The notes beneath the pieces are model-generated. The model did not search any database. It saw nothing but the letters and a program-made list of their open reading frames with translations, and was not told the origin of the DNA. A DNA stretch of 52,692 bases from an uncultured bacterium. Its GTDB lineage: Bacteria; Bacillota_I; Bacilli_A; Izemoplasmatales; Hujiaoplasmataceae. How positions within the stretch are numbered: position 1 is the first letter of the stretch; each line of letters begins with the position of its first letter. The DNA lies in NCBI GenBank assembly GCA_903844055.1, contig CAIMSF010000203.1, forward strand, positions 1 to 52,692, read 5' to 3'. Of the stretch, positions 38,523-49,978 are shown one piece after another. The position numbers and the translations under genes were made by a program.

Positions 38523-40766
38523 ATGCTGAAACTGGTCAACGTATCCAAATACTACAGCTCCAACAACGTCATCGCGCTCGGTCTCAGGAAGGTCAATCTC
38601 GAACTTCGGATGAACGAATTCGTCGCCATCGTCGGCGAATCCGGTTCCGGCAAGACGACGCTTTTGAACGTCATCTGCGGGATCGACACCTATGAGGAAG
38701 GCGAGATGTACGTCAACGGCGAGGAGACGTCCTACTTCACCGTCGCCGACATGGAGAACTTCCGCAAGAAGTACGTCGCCTTCGTCTTTCAGAACTACAA
38801 CCTGATCGACTCGTACACGGTCCTCCAGAACGTCGAGGCCCCGTTGATCTTGGCCGGCTATCCGAAAAACGAGATCCGCCCGCGGGCGATGGACATCATC
38901 CGCCGCGTCGGACTGGAAAAACACATCCACCACAAGTCGACGAAGCTGTCCGGCGGCCAGAAGCAGCGCGTCGTGATCGCCCGCGCGCTCGCCAAGAACG
39001 CGCCGATCATCGCCGCCGACGAGCCGACCGGCAACCTCGACTCCGTCTCGGCCAAGCAGATCATCGAACTGCTCCATGAGATCGCCAAGGACAAGCTCGT
39101 CATCATCGTCACCCACGACTACGACCAGGTCAAGGACTACGCCACCCGCAGGATCCGCATCTTCGACGGCGAGATCGTCGAGGACGTCGAAGTCGCGCCG
39201 AAGGAAAAACGGGACCTTCCGAAGCTCGTCGACGCGGAACACCGGCTTTCCGTGTGGGACCACGTCGGGATCGCCTTCCGCAACCTGCTCGCGGTGCCCC
39301 GGAAATCTATCCTGATGGTCCTCATCTTCACCGTCTTCTCGTTTTTCGTCGCGCTCGCCTATGGCGCCTTCAACGCCTCGATGCGCGACTTCGAGGACTG
39401 GGGCAACTACTATTTCTCCAATACCTCGATCGACCGCGTCGTCGTCCGCAAGGCCGACAAGACGACGTTCGACGCCGACGATTTCGCCGAAATCCTCGAT
39501 ATCGCCAACGTGAAGCTGATCGTCGAGAACGACTTCATCCTCGACTATGCGCTCACCTACACGATGAGCACGGTCAACGAATGGGGCTACTACGATTCCA
39601 TCTACACGTATGCGCTGCCTTTGGGGGTGCTTGAGGAGACCGACCTGTACGCCGGACGGATGCCGGCGGCTTCCGACGAGATCGTCATCGCCACCGGTTC
39701 CCTCGCGATCGACGATTACGTCGAGAACTATCTTGGCAAGACCATGATGGAGACGACCGGCCGCGGCTGGGGCGAGACCTCCGACGTCCACGTCACGATC
39801 GTCGGAATCGCCACCACGGCGTCGATCGATCTTCCGTCGACGGGCTATTCCGACTATGTCCTGCTCGGCGCGGACGCCTTCGACACACTCACGAAGTACG
39901 TCTATCTGGCGGGCGGGTTCGCATCGACTTCCTTCGAAGGGATCGACAACCTCGGGGACCCGTTCTCGCTTTCGAACCCGTTCTCGCAGTACCAGCTCAT
40001 CCTCGACGAAGACGTTCCCCTGAACACGATCCGGGTTCCTTCGTACGACGGCGTGTGCGATCCGCTCGAAGACGTCTGCGAAGCCGACGGCACGCTGACC
40101 GTCACCGACTTCTATCGCGAGGTCGAGATCCCCGGGTTTCACTACGAGGTCTATTCCGCCAACAACGGATGGGCGATCAAACTCAGTCCCGCGACGGCCG
40201 CCGCGATCCTCGGCGACGACGTCTTCCAGATCAGCGTCTGGGCGGCTTCCGATGTCGGCGTCGACGCCCTCGTCCGCCGCATCGGGACCATCGGCGGCGG
40301 CCTCTTCGACTCGAAATACGCCGCGTTCTATCCCTACGATTCGCAGAGCGCCGAAGAGTTCGCCCGGTTCTTCGTGATCTTCAACATCCTGACCGCCGGC
40401 ATCACCCTGTTCGTCACGCTCGCCGGCGCGACCCTCATCACCTACGTCATCTTCCGCGCGATCATCAACACGAAGATGCACGACTACGCCATCTACCGCA
40501 CCATCGGCGCGAGCCAGAAGATGATCAAGATCTTCATCTATCTGGAGAATGTCTTCACGGCGGCGATCGCCTATACGATCGTCATGACGACCTTGATCGT
40601 CCTGAATCTGAAGGAAAACTTCCTGACGACGGTCATCAAATTCTACAACGTCGGCACCTATCTGATCCTGTTCGCGATCCTGATCCTGATGGCCCTGTTG
40701 ATCTCCGGGAAATATTGCCGCCGCGTGTTCAAGGAATCCGTCCAACGGACCTTGAAAGCGGAATGA
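38523..40766 (+). CDS. MacB/FtsX-type ABC transporter, fused ATPase-permease (A)
   Basis: [45 protein letters not shown]-large extracytoplasmic domain-three TM; TGATATAAT at 38484-38492. Confidence 0.9.
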   Translation: MLKLVNVSKYYSSNNVIALGLRKVNLELRMNEFVAIVGESGSGKTTLLNVICGIDTYEEGEMYVNGEETSYFTVADMENFRKKYVAFVFQNYNLIDSYTVLQNVEAPLILAGYPKNEIRPRAMDIIRRVGLEKHIHHKSTKLSGGQKQRVVIARALAKNAPIIAADEPTGNLDSVSAKQIIELLHEIAKDKLVIIVTHDYDQVKDYATRRIRIFDGEIVEDVEVAPKEKRDLPKLVDAEHRLSVWDHVGIAFRNLLAVPRKSILMVLIFTVFSFFVALAYGAFNASMRDFEDWGNYYFSNTSIDRVVVRKADKTTFDADDFAEILDIANVKLIVENDFILDYALTYTMSTVNEWGYYDSIYTYALPLGVLEETDLYAGRMPAASDEIVIATGSLAIDDYVENYLGKTMMETTGRGWGETSDVHVTIVGIATTASIDLPSTGYSDYVLLGADAFDTLTKYVYLAGGFASTSFEGIDNLGDPFSLSNPFSQYQLILDEDVPLNTIRVPSYDGVCDPLEDVCEADGTLTVTDFYREVEIPGFHYEVYSANNGWAIKLSPATAAAILGDDVFQISVWAASDVGVDALVRRIGTIGGGLFDSKYAAFYPYDSQSAEEFARFFVIFNILTAGITLFVTLAGATLITYVIFRAIINTKMHDYAIYRTIGASQKMIKIFIYLENVFTAAIAYTIVMTTLIVLNLKENFLTTVIKFYNVGTYLILFAILILMALLISGKYCRRVFKESVQRTLKAE

Positions 40767-40779
40767 GGGGGCGACGACG

Positions 40780-43203
40780 ATGATTACGCTGAAGCACATC
40801 CAAAAGTACTTCAATAAAGGAAGAACCAACGAAATCCATGTCGTGAACGACACGTCGCTTTCCTTCCCCGAGATCGGCCTCGTGGCCTTGACCGGCCCGT
40901 CGGGCTGCGGCAAGACGACCCTGCTCAACATCATCGGGGGGCTCGACGGCTTCGAATCCGGCGAGATCGCCTTCGACGACGAACTCATCACCCGATACGA
41001 TCCCAAGCGGATCGACGCGATCCGCAACCAGAACGTCGGCTACATTTTCCAAAACTACAACCTGATCACCGACAAGACCGTCTATGAAAACGTCGAAACC
41101 GCCCTCAACATCGCCGGCCTGTTCGACAAGAAGGCGATCGAGGACCGCATCAACTATGTCCTCCGGAGCGTCGGGATGTACAACTACCGGAAGCGCAACG
41201 TGCTCGCCCTCTCCGGCGGGCAGCAGCAGCGCGTCGCCATCGCCCGCGCCATCGCCAAGAACCCGAAAGTCGTCCTCGCCGACGAACCGACCGGCAACCT
41301 CGACGCGAACAACACCTTCGAGGTCATGGGCATCATCAAGAAGATCAGCCAGAGCTGCCTCGTGATCCTCGTCTCGCACGAACGCGAACTCGTCGACTTC
41401 TATGCCGACCGGGTCATCGAGTTGTCGGACGGGCGGGTCGTCAAGGATTATCTGAACGAGGGCAACCGGACGCTCGAGCACATCGACGACCGCAACGTCT
41501 ATCTGCTCGACATGGAGAAGGAGTCCGCCGCCGCGCCGGTCAGGGTGACGTTCTATCACGGCGCCAATCCGCCGGCGGACGTCGAGGTCAAGGTCATCCA
41601 TTTCAACAACACCGTCTATGTCCGCGCCGACGCGTCGACGAAGGTCAAATACCTGACCGACGATTCGGAGATCAAGCTGCTCGAAGAACACTACAAGAAG
41701 CCGGAGACGGAGGACATCGAGAAGTCGTCGTTCGACCTGAACCAGTACGGACGGATCGTCCGCGAGACCGGCCGCGGGTCGTTCATCCGCTTCCGCGACA
41801 GCCTCCTGTCCGGATTCAGGACGATCCTCGGCCAGCGGAAATTCTTCCGCCGGCTGTTCCTGATCGCCTACTTCGTCATCTCCGCCCTCACCGTCTACAA
41901 CCTGGCGACCTTCGGGAACCTGACGAAAGTCGATCCGGCCGACTTCATGAACATCGGGAAGAATCTCGTCGACGTCACGATCAAGCAGAACATGACGTAC
42001 GCCGACGTTTCGACCATCGTGAACGACACCGCCGCGATCGGCGTTTCGCCCTACCGCGAAGGATTGACGCTCGGATTCCGTACGGAAGACTACTTCCAGG
42101 GCAGCGCCAACCGCGCCCGAGTCGTCGCCGCCGTCGCGTATCCGATCCCGGTTTCCCGGCTCGGAACCTACGAGCTCGTCGCCGGCGCGCTTCCCGCGAC
42201 GAACCGGGAAGCCGCGATCGACGTCTGGCTGGCGGACCGCCTCCTGACGCAGAAGGCGATCCTCGATCTGGGCATCGACTCCTACGAGGCGCTCGTCGGC
42301 ACGCTCGTATCGCTGAATTATTACTCGTCCGAAGGGACGTCCCTCGTGATTTCCGGGATCGTCTCCTCCGACGCCCCGGTGGTCGTCGTGACCGACGCGA
42401 ACATCCTCTACTTCTCAAGCGACCTGACGAATTACCGGGCGACGTCGCACGGGTCGGCGGCAGGCCATTACGACATCGCATTCGGCACCGACATCACCGG
42501 GACGAACCAGATCCTCGCCGCCGTCGGGGCCGGTCTCGACCTGGACGACGAACTGATCCTCTCCGGCACCGAGGTCACGGTCGTCGGCCTCTTCGAAAAC
42601 TATGAAGGCAGCGATTACATCTTCAGCGACGACGTCGCGATGCAGCTCGTGATCGTCAATCTGCTCGATGTCGGCGCCGGCGCGAGCCTGAAACTCTATG
42701 CCGACGACGTCGCGCTGGCCGTAAGCGAGATCGCGGCGCTCGATTATGAGACGGCCGATGCCTATGGCGCCGCCCGCGCCCAGTACGTCGCCGAGACCCG
42801 CGCTGCGGTCGCCGGCCGGATCACGACGATCCTCGTGACGCTCGGCGGCATCGTCGTGTACATCTTCTTCATGACCCGCTCGTCGATGCTCGGCCGCATC
42901 AAGGAGATCGGCATCTACCGCTCGATCGGCGCGACCAAGGGCGACATCTACAAGATCTTCCTGTCGGAAATCATCGCCTTCACAGCGATCGGCTCGCTTC
43001 CGGGCTACCTCATCATGACCTACGTGGTGAACGAGATCGAGAAAGCCTTCGGGGTGATCAACTCGCTCTTCTATTTTCCGATCACGCTGTTCCTCGCGGG
43101 AATCGCCGGCATCTTCCTGATCAACATCGTCTTCGGGATGATTCCGATCTTCACGCTGTTGCACAAGACGCCGTCGGAAATCAACGTGAAATACGACATT
43201 TGA
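40780..43203 (+). CDS. MacB/FtsX-type ABC transporter, fused ATPase-permease (B)
   Basis: [44 protein letters not shown]-terminal FtsX-like TMs [28 protein letters not shown]. Confidence 0.9.
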   Translation: MITLKHIQKYFNKGRTNEIHVVNDTSLSFPEIGLVALTGPSGCGKTTLLNIIGGLDGFESGEIAFDDELITRYDPKRIDAIRNQNVGYIFQNYNLITDKTVYENVETALNIAGLFDKKAIEDRINYVLRSVGMYNYRKRNVLALSGGQQQRVAIARAIAKNPKVVLADEPTGNLDANNTFEVMGIIKKISQSCLVILVSHERELVDFYADRVIELSDGRVVKDYLNEGNRTLEHIDDRNVYLLDMEKESAAAPVRVTFYHGANPPADVEVKVIHFNNTVYVRADASTKVKYLTDDSEIKLLEEHYKKPETEDIEKSSFDLNQYGRIVRETGRGSFIRFRDSLLSGFRTILGQRKFFRRLFLIAYFVISALTVYNLATFGNLTKVDPADFMNIGKNLVDVTIKQNMTYADVSTIVNDTAAIGVSPYREGLTLGFRTEDYFQGSANRARVVAAVAYPIPVSRLGTYELVAGALPATNREAAIDVWLADRLLTQKAILDLGIDSYEALVGTLVSLNYYSSEGTSLVISGIVSSDAPVVVVTDANILYFSSDLTNYRATSHGSAAGHYDIAFGTDITGTNQILAAVGAGLDLDDELILSGTEVTVVGLFENYEGSDYIFSDDVAMQLVIVNLLDVGAGASLKLYADDVALAVSEIAALDYETADAYGAARAQYVAETRAAVAGRITTILVTLGGIVVYIFFMTRSSMLGRIKEIGIYRSIGATKGDIYKIFLSEIIAFTAIGSLPGYLIMTYVVNEIEKAFGVINSLFYFPITLFLAGIAGIFLINIVFGMIPIFTLLHKTPSEINVKYDI

Positions 43204-43242
43204 CCCCGGTTTCACCCCCGTTTCATGCATCGCCGATATTGC

Positions 43243-43272
43243 TTGACACGGGCGCGGGTGTCATTGTATAAT
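43243..43272 (+). promoter_or_regulatory. rplK promoter
   Basis: TTGACA - 18 nt - TATAAT. Confidence 0.8.
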
Positions 43273-43363
43273 ATTTGAGCGTGTGTCCACACGCACGCAT
43301 TTCCAATGGGAGGACTCCAAAGGAGCCCGTTCACCACACACGAATTTCAGGAGGTGTCATTTC

Positions 43364-43789
43364 GTGGCAAGAGAAATCAAGACAGTTGTCAAACTGCAGA
43401 TTGCCGGTGGCAAAGCCACCCCCGCTCCGCCGATCGGACCCGCACTGGGCCAGGCGAGCGTCAACATCCAGCAATTCTGCCAGCAGTTCAACGAACGCAC
43501 CAAGAACATGGTCGGCAGCGTCGTCCCGGTCGTGATCACAGTCTACGACGACAGGACGTTCACGTTCATCACCAAGACCCCGCCCGCAAGCGATCTGCTC
43601 AAGAAAGCCTGCAACATCCAGAAGGGCGCCGCGAACTCGAAAAAAGAAACGGTCGCGACGATCACCCGCGCCCAGCTCCGTGAACTCGGAGCGCTGAAAC
43701 TTCCGGACCTCAATGCCAATGACGTCGAAGCCGCCGCCCGCATCATCGAAGGCACGGCCAGGAACATGGGCATCAAAGTGGCCGACTGA
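43364..43789 (+). CDS. rplK: 50S ribosomal protein L11
   Basis: GTG start after aggaggtg; [38 protein letters not shown]. Confidence 0.98.
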   Translation: MAREIKTVVKLQIAGGKATPAPPIGPALGQASVNIQQFCQQFNERTKNMVGSVVPVVITVYDDRTFTFITKTPPASDLLKKACNIQKGAANSKKETVATITRAQLRELGALKLPDLNANDVEAAARIIEGTARNMGIKVAD

Positions 43790-43805
43790 GCGAGGGACTG
43801 ATACC

Positions 43806-44486
43806 ATGGCGAAAAAAGGCAAGAAGTACCAGATGGCTGCGGCCAAAGTCGATTCGACCAAGAAATACGAACCGCTTGAAGCCGTCAACCTCGTCAAATC
43901 GATCGCATTCGAGAAGTTCGACGCCACCGTCGAACTCGCCCTCAACCTCAACCTCGACTCGCGCAAGGCGGAACAGAACCTCCGCGGCGCGATCGTCCTC
44001 CCGCACGGGACCGGCAAGGAAAAGACCGTCCTCGTCTTCGCAAGAGGCGAGAAAGCCAAGGAAGCCCGCGAGGCCGGAGCCAACTACGTCGGCGACGAAG
44101 ACCTCATCGCGAAAATCACCGGCGGATGGTTCGAATTCGACGTCGTCATCGCCACTCCGGACATGATGGGCGTCATCGGCAAACTCGGCCGCGTCCTCGG
44201 TCCGAAAGGCCTCATGCCGAACCCCAAGACCGGCACCGTCACGATGAACATCGCGCAGGCCGTCATCGATTCCAAGGGCGGCAAGATCACCTACCGCGTC
44301 GACAAGTTCGGCAACGTGCAGGTCATCGTCGGCAAGGTCTCCTTCAAACCGGAAGCCCTCGTCGAGAACATCAAGGCCGTCACCGACCTGATCCAGAAAA
44401 TCAAACCGTCCACCGTCAAGGGCATCTACGTGAAGAACGTCGCCATCTCCTCGACGATGGGTCCCGGCGTCTCCATCAGCATCTGA
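43806..44486 (+). CDS. rplA: 50S ribosomal protein L1
   Basis: [32 protein letters not shown]...[24 protein letters not shown]. Confidence 0.98.
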   Translation: MAKKGKKYQMAAAKVDSTKKYEPLEAVNLVKSIAFEKFDATVELALNLNLDSRKAEQNLRGAIVLPHGTGKEKTVLVFARGEKAKEAREAGANYVGDEDLIAKITGGWFEFDVVIATPDMMGVIGKLGRVLGPKGLMPNPKTGTVTMNIAQAVIDSKGGKITYRVDKFGNVQVIVGKVSFKPEALVENIKAVTDLIQKIKPSTVKGIYVKNVAISSTMGPGVSISI

Positions 44487-44504
44487 CGCCATCACAACCG
44501 AATC

Positions 44505-44556
44505 GTTCGATCGAAGACAGCGGGGGCGAAAGCTTAATCATCCCGCCGAGACGAAG
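44505..44556 (+). ncRNA. Ribosomal protein L10 leader
   Basis: cgaagacagcgggggcgaaagcttaatcatcccgccgagacgaag resembles the Firmicutes L10 leader core (agacagc...gg..cgaaagcttaat..cccgccgag) upstream of rplJ. Confidence 0.85.
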
Positions 44557-44575
44557 AAGATGAATCCGTTTTTTC

Positions 44576-44611
44576 ATTCCTCTTTTCTCGCGAAAAGAGG
44601 AATTTCTTTTT
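44576..44611 (+). terminator. Attenuator hairpin in the rplJ leader
   Basis: attcctctttt ctcgcg aaaagaggaat + ttctttttc, perfect 11-bp stem before rplJ. Confidence 0.8.
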
Positions 44612-44639
44612 CAACCCAAGTCACACAGGAGGTGTAACG

Positions 44640-45134
44640 ATGTCCAGGGAACAAACCATCAACATCAAGCAAGAAGAAGTCAACGCGCTCGTCGGCAGAT
44701 TGAAAGACGCCAAAGCGGTCGTCGTCGCGGAATACCGCGGCCTGACCGTGCTCAAGACCGAAGAACTGCGTCGCCTGCTCCGCAAAGAAGGATGCGAACT
44801 CATCGTCGCGAAGAACAACATCTCGCGCCGTGCGGCTCAAGTCTGCGGGTTCGGAGCGCTCGACCAGGATCTCAAGGGTCCGAACGGCATCATCGTCTCG
44901 CGCAAAGACCCGATCGTCGGCGCGCGGATTCTGAACGACTTCGTCCGCAAGAACGTCAAGCTCGTCATCAAGTCGGGCGTGGTCGACGGCGACTACTACA
45001 ACCCCGCCCAGATCAAAATGATCGCCACGATGCCCCCGAAACCGGTGTTGCTCGCCATGCTGGCCAGCCAACTCTACGCGCCGCTTTCCGCACTCGCCTA
45101 CGGTCTCGACCAAATCGCGCAACAGAAACAGTAA
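44640..45134 (+). CDS. rplJ: 50S ribosomal protein L10
   Basis: AKAVVVAEYRGLTVLKTEELRRLLRKEGCELIVAKNNISRRA. Confidence 0.96.
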   Translation: MSREQTINIKQEEVNALVGRLKDAKAVVVAEYRGLTVLKTEELRRLLRKEGCELIVAKNNISRRAAQVCGFGALDQDLKGPNGIIVSRKDPIVGARILNDFVRKNVKLVIKSGVVDGDYYNPAQIKMIATMPPKPVLLAMLASQLYAPLSALAYGLDQIAQQKQ

Positions 45135-45185
45135 GTCCGCATCACCCAATCGAACGAAAAAAAATTCCAATGGAGGAAAACAAAA

Positions 45186-45566
45186 ATGGCTAAAATCACT
45201 GCCAAGGATTTTATCGCTTCACTGAAAGAAATGACCATGATTGAAATCAAGGAACTCATCGACGCCATGAAGACCGAATTCGGTGTCGACCCGTCCGCCG
45301 GCGTCGCCGCCCCCGTCGCCGCCGTCGCCGCCCCCGTCGAAGAGGAGCAGGGACCCAAGGAAGTCAACATCATCCTGACCTCCGTCGGCGCCAGCAAGGT
45401 CGCCGTCATCAAGGTCGTCCGCGAACTCACCGGTCTCGGCCTGATCGAAGCCAAGAACCTCGTCGACGCCGCCCCGAAGGCCATCAAGGAAAAGGTCAAG
45501 GAAGACGAAGCCAAGGAAATCGCGAAGAAACTCACCGACGCCGGAGCCACGGTCGAACTCAAGTAA
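45186..45566 (+). CDS. rplL: 50S ribosomal protein L7/L12
   Basis: Ala/Val hinge; VNIILTSVGASKVAVIKVVRELTGLGLIEAKNLVDAAPKAIKE. Confidence 0.98.
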   Translation: MAKITAKDFIASLKEMTMIEIKELIDAMKTEFGVDPSAGVAAPVAAVAAPVEEEQGPKEVNIILTSVGASKVAVIKVVRELTGLGLIEAKNLVDAAPKAIKEKVKEDEAKEIAKKLTDAGATVELK

Positions 45567-45575
45567 GAGCAACGT

Positions 45576-45618
45576 CGGAACGTCGAACCTGAGATTGTCT
45601 CAGGTTTTTGACGTTCAG
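45576..45618 (+). terminator. Terminator/attenuator after rplL
   Basis: aacctgaga ttg tctcaggtt ttt with outer aacgtc/gacgtt pairing. Confidence 0.75.
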
Positions 45619-45629
45619 GAGGTACTTCG

Positions 45630-46217
45630 ATGCCTCATTACTACACGAAAGAACAGGATTCACTCGCCAGCGTGAAAAAACCGATATGGTTCGTCATCCG
45701 CGGCCGCGAGTTCAAAATGACGACCGACAACGGCGTCTTCTCAAAAGCCGGGCTCGATTTCGGGACCCGGACGATGCTTGAGAACGTCGAAGTCGGATCC
45801 GGTGCCGACATCCTCGACCTCGGTTGTGGATTCGGCGCCGTCGGCGTCGTTCTCGGCGCCCTTTTTGGCGCGCGCGTCACGATGACGGATGTGAACGAGC
45901 GCGCCGTCGAGCTGGCACGCGCAAACGCCGCCCAAAACCATGTCGATGCGGTCGTGCTGTCCGGCGACGGATGCCTTCACGTCCCCGGACATTTCGACTG
46001 CATCCTGACGAATCCGCCGATCCGCGCCGGCAAGGCCGTCGTCTACCGGCTGTTCCGCGAGGCGCATGAGAAACTCCGCGATGACGGCCGCTTCATCGTC
46101 GTCATCAACAAAAACCAGGGCGCCGAATCGGCGATCCGGGAACTCTCGACGATTTACGGATCGGTCGAGGTGATTGCCCGGAAATCGGGTTACCACGTCC
46201 TATCTTGTCGAAAATGA
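45630..46217 (+). CDS. rsmC: Class I SAM methyltransferase, RsmC/YbxB family
   Basis: HYYTKEQDSLASVKKP; ILDLGCGFGAVGVVLG; CILTNPPIRAGKAVVYRLFREAHEKL; between rplL and rpoB. Confidence 0.9.
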   Translation: MPHYYTKEQDSLASVKKPIWFVIRGREFKMTTDNGVFSKAGLDFGTRTMLENVEVGSGADILDLGCGFGAVGVVLGALFGARVTMTDVNERAVELARANAAQNHVDAVVLSGDGCLHVPGHFDCILTNPPIRAGKAVVYRLFREAHEKLRDDGRFIVVINKNQGAESAIRELSTIYGSVEVIARKSGYHVLSCRK

Positions 46218-46246
46218 TTGACTGCTTGACGGCTCTGTGATAAAAT
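46218..46246 (+). promoter_or_regulatory. rpoBC promoter
   Basis: TTGACT - 17 nt - TAAAAT with upstream TGTGA. Confidence 0.7.
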
Positions 46247-46338
46247 TTTTAAATGCGAAAGAATGCGCATTTTTGCGTTTTATGGCATTTTCATGACTCG
46301 TCACCAGCGTTACCTATGTAATAAATCGGGGTGATTTT

Positions 46339-49300
46339 GTGGATTACAAGACTGTAAAATACGGCAAGGTCAGAGAAAGAAGAAACTTCTCGCGCGTCAA
46401 ATCCAATGTTGAGCTTCCCGATCTCGTCGAAGTTCAGACGTCATCGTTCGAATGGTTCGTCCAGACCGGATTGCACGAACTCTTCACGGACATCTCGCCG
46501 ATCACCAACTTCACCGAGAACCTGGAACTCTATTTCGGAGACCACGAGCTCGGCGAACCCAAGTACACCGTGCTGGAATGCAAGGAAAAGGACGTCACCT
46601 ATTCCCGCCCGCTCCGCGTCACCGTCCGCCTTCTGAACAAGGAGGCCGTCGATAAGGAAACCGGCGAGGTCTCGATCAAGGAACAAAAGATCTTCATGGG
46701 GGACATCCCCGTCATGAGCCCGGTCGGGACCTTCATCATCAACGGTTCCGAACGCGTCATCGTCTCCCAAATCGTCCGCTTGTCCGGCGTCTTTTTCTCC
46801 GAGGAAGTCGACAAGAAGACCGGCCGGCGCAAATACCTCGGCCAGGTCATCCCGACCCGCGGCGCCTGGCTCGAATATGAGATCGGCAAGCAGGACACCC
46901 TGTTCGCCAAGATCGACCGATCCAAGAAAATTCCGCTGACGACCCTTATCAAGGCCCTCGGCTTTTCGTCACGCAAACAGATCGAGACGCTGTTCGGCGA
47001 AAGCGAACTGCTCGCCGGCACGATCGACAAGGACATGACGCAGAACTCCGAAGACGCCATGAAGGAAGTCTATTCGAAGATCCGCCAGGGCGAAACCGCG
47101 ACCATCGAAGGCGCTCGTTCGTTCTTCGTCTCCCGCCTCTTCGATGAGAAGCGCTACGACCTCGCCGAGGTCGGGCGTTTCAAGATCAACCAGAAACTCG
47201 ATTTCGCCGCACGGGTCCGCAATCTTCTCGACCGCGGCGTCGACATCCGTTTCGCCAAGGACGTCGTCGACGCCCTCACCGGCGAACTCGTCTTCGAGGC
47301 CAACCAGAAGATCGACGAGGCCGCCCTCCTCAAACTCCAGACCCCGGAGGTCCGCCGCGCCATCACCTGCGCCGTCCCGTTCGACGAGACCCTGCTCGCC
47401 GAACTGCAGATCCATCTCGACCGCGAAGCGCGCATGGAAATGCTCGCGGACAACGTGAACGAGGATTTCGTGAAGCAGGTCGTGAAGGACTGCGTCGTCG
47501 AGGCGCTCGACGTCAAAGTCGTCGCCGACGGCACGACTTCGGTCATCAAGATCATCGGCAACAACTCCTTTGAGAACCGCCTCCACATCACCACCTCCGA
47601 CATCCTCGCCTCGATCTCCTACTATCTGAACCTGTTCTCCAAGATCGGCACGCTCGACGACATCGACCATCTCGGCAACCGCCGCCTGCGCCTGATCGGC
47701 GAGCTGCTCAAGAACCAGTTCCGCATCGGTCTCGCGAAGATGGAGAAGAACGTCAAGGACCGCATGTCGACGAAGGAATCCAAGGAGATGACGCCGCAGA
47801 ACCTGATCAACATCCGGCCGCTCACCTCCTCGCTCAAGGAATTCTTCGGATCCTCGCAGCTCTCGCAGTTCATGCAGCAGACCAACCCGCTCGACGAGAT
47901 CACCCACAAGCGCCGCATCTCGGCCCTCGGTCCCGGCGGTCTCACCCGCGACCGCGCCGGCTTCGAGGTCCGCGACGTCCATCAATCCCATTACGGCCGC
48001 ATCTGCCCGATCGAAACCCCGGAAGGACAGAACATCGGCCTCATCAACTCGCTCGCCTGCTACGTCAAGGTCAACAAGTACGGATTCATGGAAACGCCGT
48101 ATCTGAAGATCGACAAGGAATCCCGCAAGGTCACGACCGAGGAAGTCTACATGTCGGCCGACGAAGAACTGAACCACATCATCGCCCAGGCCAACGTCAC
48201 CCTGAACGACGACATGACGATCCAGGACGAGCGCGTCGTCGCCCGCCATCTCGGCGAGACGAAAATGTTCGATGCCAGCGCCTGCGATTACATGGACGTC
48301 AGCCCGAAGCAGATCGTCTCGATCTCGACCGCCTGCATCCCGTTCCTCGAACACGACGACGCCAACCGCGCCCTGATGGGAGCGAACATGCAGCGTCAGG
48401 CCATCCCGCTCCTCAAGCCGGAAGCGCCGTTCGTCGGCACCGGCATCGAATACAAGACCGCCCACGACTCCGGCACCTGCGTCCTTGCCGATTATGACGG
48501 CGTCGTCGAATACGTCGACGGCATGAAGGTCCAGGTCCGCCGCGAAACCGGCGAACTCGACACCTACAACCTCGCCAAGTTCATGCGCTCGAATCAGGGC
48601 ACCTGCATCAACCAGAGCCCGATCGTCACCCTCGGCGACACGATCAGGAAGGGCGATATCGTCGCGGACGGACCCTCGATGGACGAAGGCGAACTCGCCC
48701 TCGGCCGCAACGTCGTCGTCGCCTTCATGACCTGGAACGGCTACAACTACGAAGACGCCGTCATCATGAACGAACGGCTCGTCAAAGAGGACGTCTACAC
48801 CTCGATCCACATCGAAAAGTACGAGATCGAAGCGCGCGACACGAAACTCGGCAAGGAAGAGATCACGCGCGAAATCCCGAACGTCGGCGAAGACGGCCGG
48901 AAATATCTCGACGCCCGCGGCATCATCGTTCCCGGCGCCGAGGTCAAGGAAGGCGACATCCTCGTCGGCAAGGTCACCCCGAAAGGCCAGACCGACCCGA
49001 CTCCGGAAGACCGCCTGCTGCTCGCGATCTTCGGCGAGAAGTCGCGCGAAGTCCGCGACACCTCGCTGCGCGTTCCCCACGGCGGCGGCGGCACGGTCCA
49101 CAGCGTCAAGGTCTTCTCGCGCGATAACGAGGATGAGCTCGCTCCCGGCGTCAACGAGATCGTGCGCGTCTACATCGTCCAGAAACGCAAGATCTCCGAA
49201 GGCGACAAGATGGCCGGACGCCATGGCAACAAGGGCGTCATCTCGAAGATCCTGCCCTCCGAGGACATGCCGTACATGCCCGACGGCACCCCGGTCGACA

Positions 49301-49962
49301 TCATGTTGAACCCGCTCGGCGTCCCGTCCCGCATGAACATCGGACAGGTCCTGGAAATCCATCTCGGCATGGCCGCGAAACGCCTCGGCCTCCACGTCGC
49401 GACGCCCGTCTTCGACGGCTGCACGCAGGAGGACCTCGAGGAAATCATGGCCGAGGCCGGCATGGAGAAGGACGGCAAGGTCGCCCTGATCGACGGCCGC
49501 ACCGGCGAGAAGTTCGACAACCGCGTCTCCGTCGGCGTCATGTACATGATCAAGCTCGACCACATGGTCGACGACAAGCTGCATGCCAGAAGCGTCGGCC
49601 CCTACACCCTCGTCACCCAGCAACCGATGGGCGGCAAGGCGCAGAACGGCGGCCAGCGTTTCGGCGAAATGGAAGTCTGGGCGCTCGAAGCCTACGGCGC
49701 CGCCTATTCGCTCCAGGAGATGCTCACGGTCAAGTCCGACGACATCATCGGCCGCAACAAGGTCTTCCGCGCCATCGTCGACGGCCAGCCGATCCCGGAT
49801 CCGTCCCTGCCCGAGTCCTTCCGCGTCCTCACGCGGGAACTCCGCAGCCTCGGCATCTACGTCGAGCTGATCAACCGCGAGACGAACCAGAACGAAGTCG
49901 AAAAATCGCTGATCGAAGAAGACGGCGAAGATTACATCGCGAAATACGGATTCCAGTCGTGA
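46339..49962 (+). CDS. rpoB: RNA polymerase subunit beta
   Basis: 1207 aa, GTG start; [65 protein letters not shown]; ...[38 protein letters not shown]. Confidence 0.99.
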   Translation: MDYKTVKYGKVRERRNFSRVKSNVELPDLVEVQTSSFEWFVQTGLHELFTDISPITNFTENLELYFGDHELGEPKYTVLECKEKDVTYSRPLRVTVRLLNKEAVDKETGEVSIKEQKIFMGDIPVMSPVGTFIINGSERVIVSQIVRLSGVFFSEEVDKKTGRRKYLGQVIPTRGAWLEYEIGKQDTLFAKIDRSKKIPLTTLIKALGFSSRKQIETLFGESELLAGTIDKDMTQNSEDAMKEVYSKIRQGETATIEGARSFFVSRLFDEKRYDLAEVGRFKINQKLDFAARVRNLLDRGVDIRFAKDVVDALTGELVFEANQKIDEAALLKLQTPEVRRAITCAVPFDETLLAELQIHLDREARMEMLADNVNEDFVKQVVKDCVVEALDVKVVADGTTSVIKIIGNNSFENRLHITTSDILASISYYLNLFSKIGTLDDIDHLGNRRLRLIGELLKNQFRIGLAKMEKNVKDRMSTKESKEMTPQNLINIRPLTSSLKEFFGSSQLSQFMQQTNPLDEITHKRRISALGPGGLTRDRAGFEVRDVHQSHYGRICPIETPEGQNIGLINSLACYVKVNKYGFMETPYLKIDKESRKVTTEEVYMSADEELNHIIAQANVTLNDDMTIQDERVVARHLGETKMFDASACDYMDVSPKQIVSISTACIPFLEHDDANRALMGANMQRQAIPLLKPEAPFVGTGIEYKTAHDSGTCVLADYDGVVEYVDGMKVQVRRETGELDTYNLAKFMRSNQGTCINQSPIVTLGDTIRKGDIVADGPSMDEGELALGRNVVVAFMTWNGYNYEDAVIMNERLVKEDVYTSIHIEKYEIEARDTKLGKEEITREIPNVGEDGRKYLDARGIIVPGAEVKEGDILVGKVTPKGQTDPTPEDRLLLAIFGEKSREVRDTSLRVPHGGGGTVHSVKVFSRDNEDELAPGVNEIVRVYIVQKRKISEGDKMAGRHGNKGVISKILPSEDMPYMPDGTPVDIMLNPLGVPSRMNIGQVLEIHLGMAAKRLGLHVATPVFDGCTQEDLEEIMAEAGMEKDGKVALIDGRTGEKFDNRVSVGVMYMIKLDHMVDDKLHARSVGPYTLVTQQPMGGKAQNGGQRFGEMEVWALEAYGAAYSLQEMLTVKSDDIIGRNKVFRAIVDGQPIPDPSLPESFRVLTRELRSLGIYVELINRETNQNEVEKSLIEEDGEDYIAKYGFQS

Positions 49963-49978
49963 GGAAGGAGGACTAGCC

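Noticed and set aside
43273-43363. Possible L1-binding leader upstream of rplK (gcgtgt/acacgc hairpin and ggactcc/ggagccc)
   Set aside because: Hairpins are present, but I could not match them to a known L1 or L11 regulatory motif with any confidence.
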